Made by a program: the position numbers and the translations under genes. Under the pieces are notes generated by a model. That model saw only the letters and a program-made list of their open reading frames with translations, ran no database searches and was not told where the DNA came from. This document shows positions 59,761-64,000 of a DNA stretch of 64,000 bases, one piece after another. How positions within the stretch are numbered: position 1 is the first letter of the stretch; every line of letters starts with the position of its first letter. Source of the DNA: Fasciolopsis buskii (Eukaryota; Platyhelminthes; Trematoda; Plagiorchiida; Fasciolidae); assembly GCA_008360955.1 (NCBI GenBank), contig LUCM01005988.1, forward strand, positions 1 through 64,000, given 5' to 3'.

Positions 59761-62700
59761 TCGAATCGCGCCACCTAAATATCTGCTGCTAAGGCGAGTT
59801 CAAAGCTGGTAATAGTGCTTTCATGTTCCTGTGATAATAAGAAGCCCAGTTCGTTATTGGGAGTAGGCTACTAATCACCAGTTCGAAAACAGGATAGGAT
59901 GATCATTACACGAAACTATCTTCGATAGACTTACGTCCTACCGGACAACAACTGAACACTACTTTCTCATTGAAGTTTATTTTTAATAGCTTAGTTTGAT
60001 AATAAGGGATTATGAGCCACAATCGAACTACGACGTCTAATTTCCTTTCGTATCTTTGTGTGGATCTTTCTTGTGAACTCTGGTTGTCCCATGAGAATCG
60101 AGTACGCAAACCTTAGCCAATGAACTTTGCAGAATGGAACATGCTAAACTTCCAGATTCTCGTTCGCAAAGCCTATCCACTAGATTTCCGGAAACATTAG
60201 GTGACCTGACTAAATGCCATGGTCTGCGGAAGAAAAGTATTTGTAGCCCCATTCGCGTGGTTTTCAAACATGAATCTATTTTCGTTTTTTCTCCATACCT
60301 GAATTTTTCCGATTGTTGAACCTACAATGTCCTGTTGCAACGACTAGAATGAGCATACAACATTATGGGGTTACTGGCTGTAAGGATCGAGTTGAACTAA
60401 ACTCCCATCGAATAACCTGACCAGTTCATTGTTTAAAGTTTTGTTTATGATTTATCACTCGATCTGTTGGTGGTGTTCTCCATTAGTCATCAGTAGTAAC
60501 AGATGCTTTTGAGGCTTTTAGTAATGAAAAGTGCGAGAGTATTTTCCACTGCCAACAAAAGTTTTTTCTCCTGGTACATTTCTTCTCCCCAAACCCCCTC
60601 TTTCTACCCGAATATAACATCAAAATAAAGGGGAGTTCTGTCTTCCTTTGACACTAGGGAAATTGTCTCCGGCTGTCGCAACAGAGCGTGCCTTTTCTGT
60701 CTTTCCGACTCCCAGTGGGAAGCTGTTTTTTTCCTCGAGATTAGTTGTTGCTTTGTAGAATGGTTTTAACGCTGCGTGAATCGTGATAGGTCCATGAAAC
60801 CTACAAGTGTCTTATCAGATCTTCACATAACGTAGACGGTGCATCGGTTGTGGTCACACGGTGCAGTTAGTTGGGTCAATTATCTATTGACGTGTGTAAA
60901 ATCACTCCTACTTAGAAAAAGTCAGCAATGGACGTTTACCGGTAACTCCTAGCAAGCGAAATACAAAACTATACAATGATTCCCTGGATTTTCACATGCA
61001 GATTGTCTCACATCTATACTACGACTCAGGGCGATCAGGATATTCTCACTTAAAATAACATTACGAAAGCGTCCCGCTTCGTGCCAATGGGAAGTTAGAT
61101 TATGAAAAGTGCTGAGTTCAAGTGTTTTGAACCAGGGAGCCAAGGTGCTAATTATAAAGTGAACGAGAAATAGTAATCAGTCCCTTTTCAGCACCTAGTC
61201 ATTGTTCACGTAACCACCTGTTATCAGGCGTTGATTCGTTATGGCGGTAACAGTTTAAGTTCACTGTTGTGATTTTGAGGACTCAAAGTGTCTCGGTATG
61301 ACCGGGGATGGGTATCTTAGACTCCTAGGTGGCTACTCGCCCTGAACACATCTCTAAATGGTCCCAGCTAACCGTTCGTCGCAAACAGCGGAAGCCAATT
61401 CCTGACGCTCTACTGGGTTGACTGATCTTTGGTAGTCAGTCTAGGGGAAATGGCAAAACTCTGATTCGAAACCAATCACGGACGGCGTACGAAGCATACG
61501 GCAATATGCTCATCAGCATCTGTAACGAAAAGGTGTACTGAGCGCCTCGAATGTTTGATCTCATTTGAGGAATATATGAACTAAGTAATCAGCCACTGTT
61601 CCCCAAGGGGTTACGTGACCCTTATATCGTGCTACTGCTATATATATATATGCATTGTGAGAAAGGATTCTTTTGAAATGCTTTGTTGCCATTCTCTTCA
61701 TGGTCTCTGTTCTTAATAAGGTGAGAATTACCTTCAATTTGGCTTAAACGATTTCAAGGTATTATGTTACCTAAAATGTTATACACTGCTGTCACACCGC
61801 AGGAAGCCGAATGAGCACGTTGATTTATTTGCTTCACGGTATTACTGAATGTCATGACCTCAGGATTCTTATCTGCCCAGTTTCAGTCCTCATTGCTGCC
61901 GCTCAACAGAGCGTCTACCTGTTTGCTCTCGGCAAGATATGCTTGTGCATTAACTGACGGATCGCATTACATTTGCTTTAGGAGCCATTCACAGGTTGAC
62001 TTCGACCAAGAACATATTGCGTTCATCGTCTGATCTTGTGGGTTATATCGTACCTCCCATGCTATCTAACAAAGGTCTCGTCCAGCTTGGTATCCCTACA
62101 ACCCAGGTGCATTGTCTTCGTTTATCTGCACAACTTTTTGGACCACTGGAAACTCGACTAGACTACATTTTGCGTCGAACAAACAGTCACTGGGTTTTGT
62201 TGTGGACGCTGTCGCGTGTTCGCGCTCACACACGCCTCGAACAAACGAAACCGACCCCGGTTACACTCAACTGAAACAACGAAAATGGACGGCAACATTT
62301 ATTTGGGCTACGGGGGACTTTTGCACGTGTTTAAGAATTGTTTCAGTGACCCTATCACGAACGGATTATTTCGGTCTCTTTTCGCGGAAAGACGTGTGTG
62401 ACACGGTGTGGTTTTTGTGATGCTTCAAGTAACACCATATACGAGAGGAAAGGCGGACAGCGAAGAACATTGGCGTTGTTCTGGCTACGAACGCCTGATA
62501 ACTATCGCTGTGTGTGTTCGTGTACGTCTATCTGATAGGGTGCTCCCATGACCCAAGCGCCCGTGATAGTGGTTCCGCTATGATATACTAGCAGTGGATG
62601 TAGCAAATCAAATCAGCAGGCAACATAATTTATCTGCAAGCCAATTGACCAATAGACACTGAATATGGTAACGCGTGATCTGATATGGATTTCACTCGGT

Positions 62701-62985
62701 CGTTCATCCAGAGCAAGGAAGGTGAAGGCCGGGACACGCTTCTAGTGAATGTGACCGGTGGTGCTCCAACAACATGCACCGTGGGGTTTAGACCGTAAGT
62801 GTATCGGGTTTCATTCATGCTGTCGTCATCCGCTTCCTAATTCGGCACCCTGTGATCGACGGAGGCCCTCTTGTTGAAGTGCTAACTTCGGCGGCGCGCA
62901 CACGGAAATCGGAGCGATATGCGGATTACCATGGTCATTGGGCAAACATGACACGTAGTATCGTGGTGCATTCCATATTCTGACC
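59761..62985. other. No supported gene
   Basis: A TA run lies at 61638-61651. The overlapping frames at 61996-62420 (92 and 102 codons, plus) show no recognised domain. Confidence 0.4.
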
Positions 62986-62990
62986 GGTGT

Positions 62991-63046
62991 TGGTCGTGTG
63001 GACTTGGCGTTTGACATCTCAAAGTTCGCAAGTCCGAATACCGACT
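62991..63046 (+). repeat. tRNA-like SINE head remnant (weak)
   Basis: A-box-like TGGTCGTGTGG (62991-63001), a TTTGA-CATC-TCAAA hairpin at the anticodon-arm position and a B-box-like AGTCCGAATACC (63031-63042). The spacing fits, but the acceptor stem is not evident. Confidence 0.3.
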
Positions 63047-63404
63047 CCGCTACCTACTTTGGCTGCAAATAGCATTTCGATGTTGCCTGATCGGCTGTAA
63101 CATCTGACCTGGTGGTTCTGCGCCACCACAAACTTCGGACCCAGCTGTGAATCTGTAAGTTTTCGGACTAGCCCTTTGCTCTTCGTGCGTCTAATATAGG
63201 GATGCTGATTTACTATGGGGCACTATACCATTTTTCACACTACATTGGAATTGTGTCAAAATTTTTCGGAAATTCGCAAAAGTAGGCTTATCTTTTACGA
63301 AATCTTGCAAACGTGCATGCTCACAAATAGCCGATTACCGCACAGAAACTCAGTGAACTGTCCAGTTGGTGTGTGCGGTCCTGACCATAGGGATGAGACA
63401 CGTC

Positions 63405-63990
63405 GCGTTTCCTGTAAGTTGAGGCTACAAGGAGATGTCAAAGTGCAAGGCCTCGTTGTTTCGGTTTGATCAGTCGCGCGATGATGAGGCTTCATTTTGT
63501 TCGGGAAACAGGGATGCTGACAAGCCTCTTTAGATTCAAATGAATGACACATGAGGCAGGGATCTGATCGATCCCAAGCCAGAAACCAAGAAGAATCAAT
63601 CTTTCGCCTAAATTCTGGAGCTAAGAAATTGTTCTGATTTTCTTACGTTCAGAGGCGGACGGGGGTGGCTTTCGAAGTGAAGGCCAAAGAAGAGACAATG
63701 AGCTCGAGGAAACCCATGAAAACTGTTTGATTATAACAAATAAAGGGAAAGCCCTGTTGACCAGAGATACCGTTTGGTCGTTCTCGCTTAATTAAACGGG
63801 GCGAGACTAAACTAGAATCAAGGCGATCGACTGAAGGCGTTGGAGATAGCAACCGTGATAACTGGATCCGAAACCACTTCCGATCTGCGTAGATATGAAA
63901 TAATTCACAAACACTGGGACGGCACAAACACCCGGTGAAGTATACGATGGCTCGAAGTGCTATTGATAAACTATATTTTACCATTCTGTT
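63405..63990. repeat. Dispersed repeat R2, copy 2
   Basis: Partner of 34835-35405, same orientation; see that entry for shared blocks. It contains the 111-codon minus open frame 63649-63984, whose counterpart in copy 1 is partly alignable. It runs to near the window end. Confidence 0.55.
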
Positions 63991-64000
63991 GTATTTGACG

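Noticed and set aside
1..64000. Prokaryotic features (operons, CRISPR, ribosome binding sites)
   Set aside because: No long open frames, no Shine-Dalgarno-led genes and no regularly spaced direct repeats; the retroelement content is animal-type.

Overview
This window reads as a piece of a metazoan nuclear genome, most likely a parasitic flatworm (a digenean trematode). The reasons are: long non-coding stretches with no bacterial-style gene packing; decayed LINE copies of the RTE and CR1/jockey types; a Gypsy-type LTR retrotransposon; and tRNA-derived SINEs that carry hammerhead ribozyme motifs, the arrangement known from the schistosome Sm-alpha family. I find no intact protein-coding gene. 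Almost every short open frame is a shadow or part of a dead mobile element. The species call is inference.

Layout. 0-11.9 kb is mostly featureless, with one dispersed repeat in two copies (1.66-2.05 and 4.99-5.37 kb) and two tRNA-like promoter remnants. 11.96-12.95 kb is a dense cluster. It holds a 284-bp TIR-flanked element with a well-formed hammerhead ribozyme motif on the minus strand, a 121-bp inverted repeat around a 57-bp spacer, and two SINEs facing each other, each ending in a second type of hammerhead. 15.3-16.2 kb is the 3' half of a CR1-like LINE. 16.2-19.8 kb is a minus-strand Gypsy element: LTR-like promoter, integrase, RNase H, protease, zinc knuckles and gag, with most of the reverse transcriptase missing. 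21.1-25.1 kb is bracketed by two near-identical 250-bp inverted copies and contains two more hammerhead-element relatives and another facing SINE pair. 25-39 kb is sparse, with one copy of a second dispersed repeat (34.8-35.4 kb; its partner is at 63.4-64.0 kb), a tRNA-like SINE and an ATT microsatellite. 39.6-40.8 kb is the 3' end of an RTE LINE. 45.6-45.9 kb is a third facing SINE pair. 50.0-54.0 kb is one long plus-strand RTE LINE broken by a 1.08-kb insertion flanked by a 10-bp target duplication; the insertion includes an internally deleted minus-strand RTE copy. A second, roughly 380-bp insertion lies further downstream. 54-64 kb has one candidate exon (55.5 kb), tRNA-like remnants and the second R2 copy.

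The most interesting content is the pair of small ribozyme-bearing elements. Two unrelated hammerhead families sit side by side in the same clusters. Both have a very short, self-complementary stem III, and every SINE in the window lies in a facing minus-then-plus pair. All alignments and structures were made by eye.
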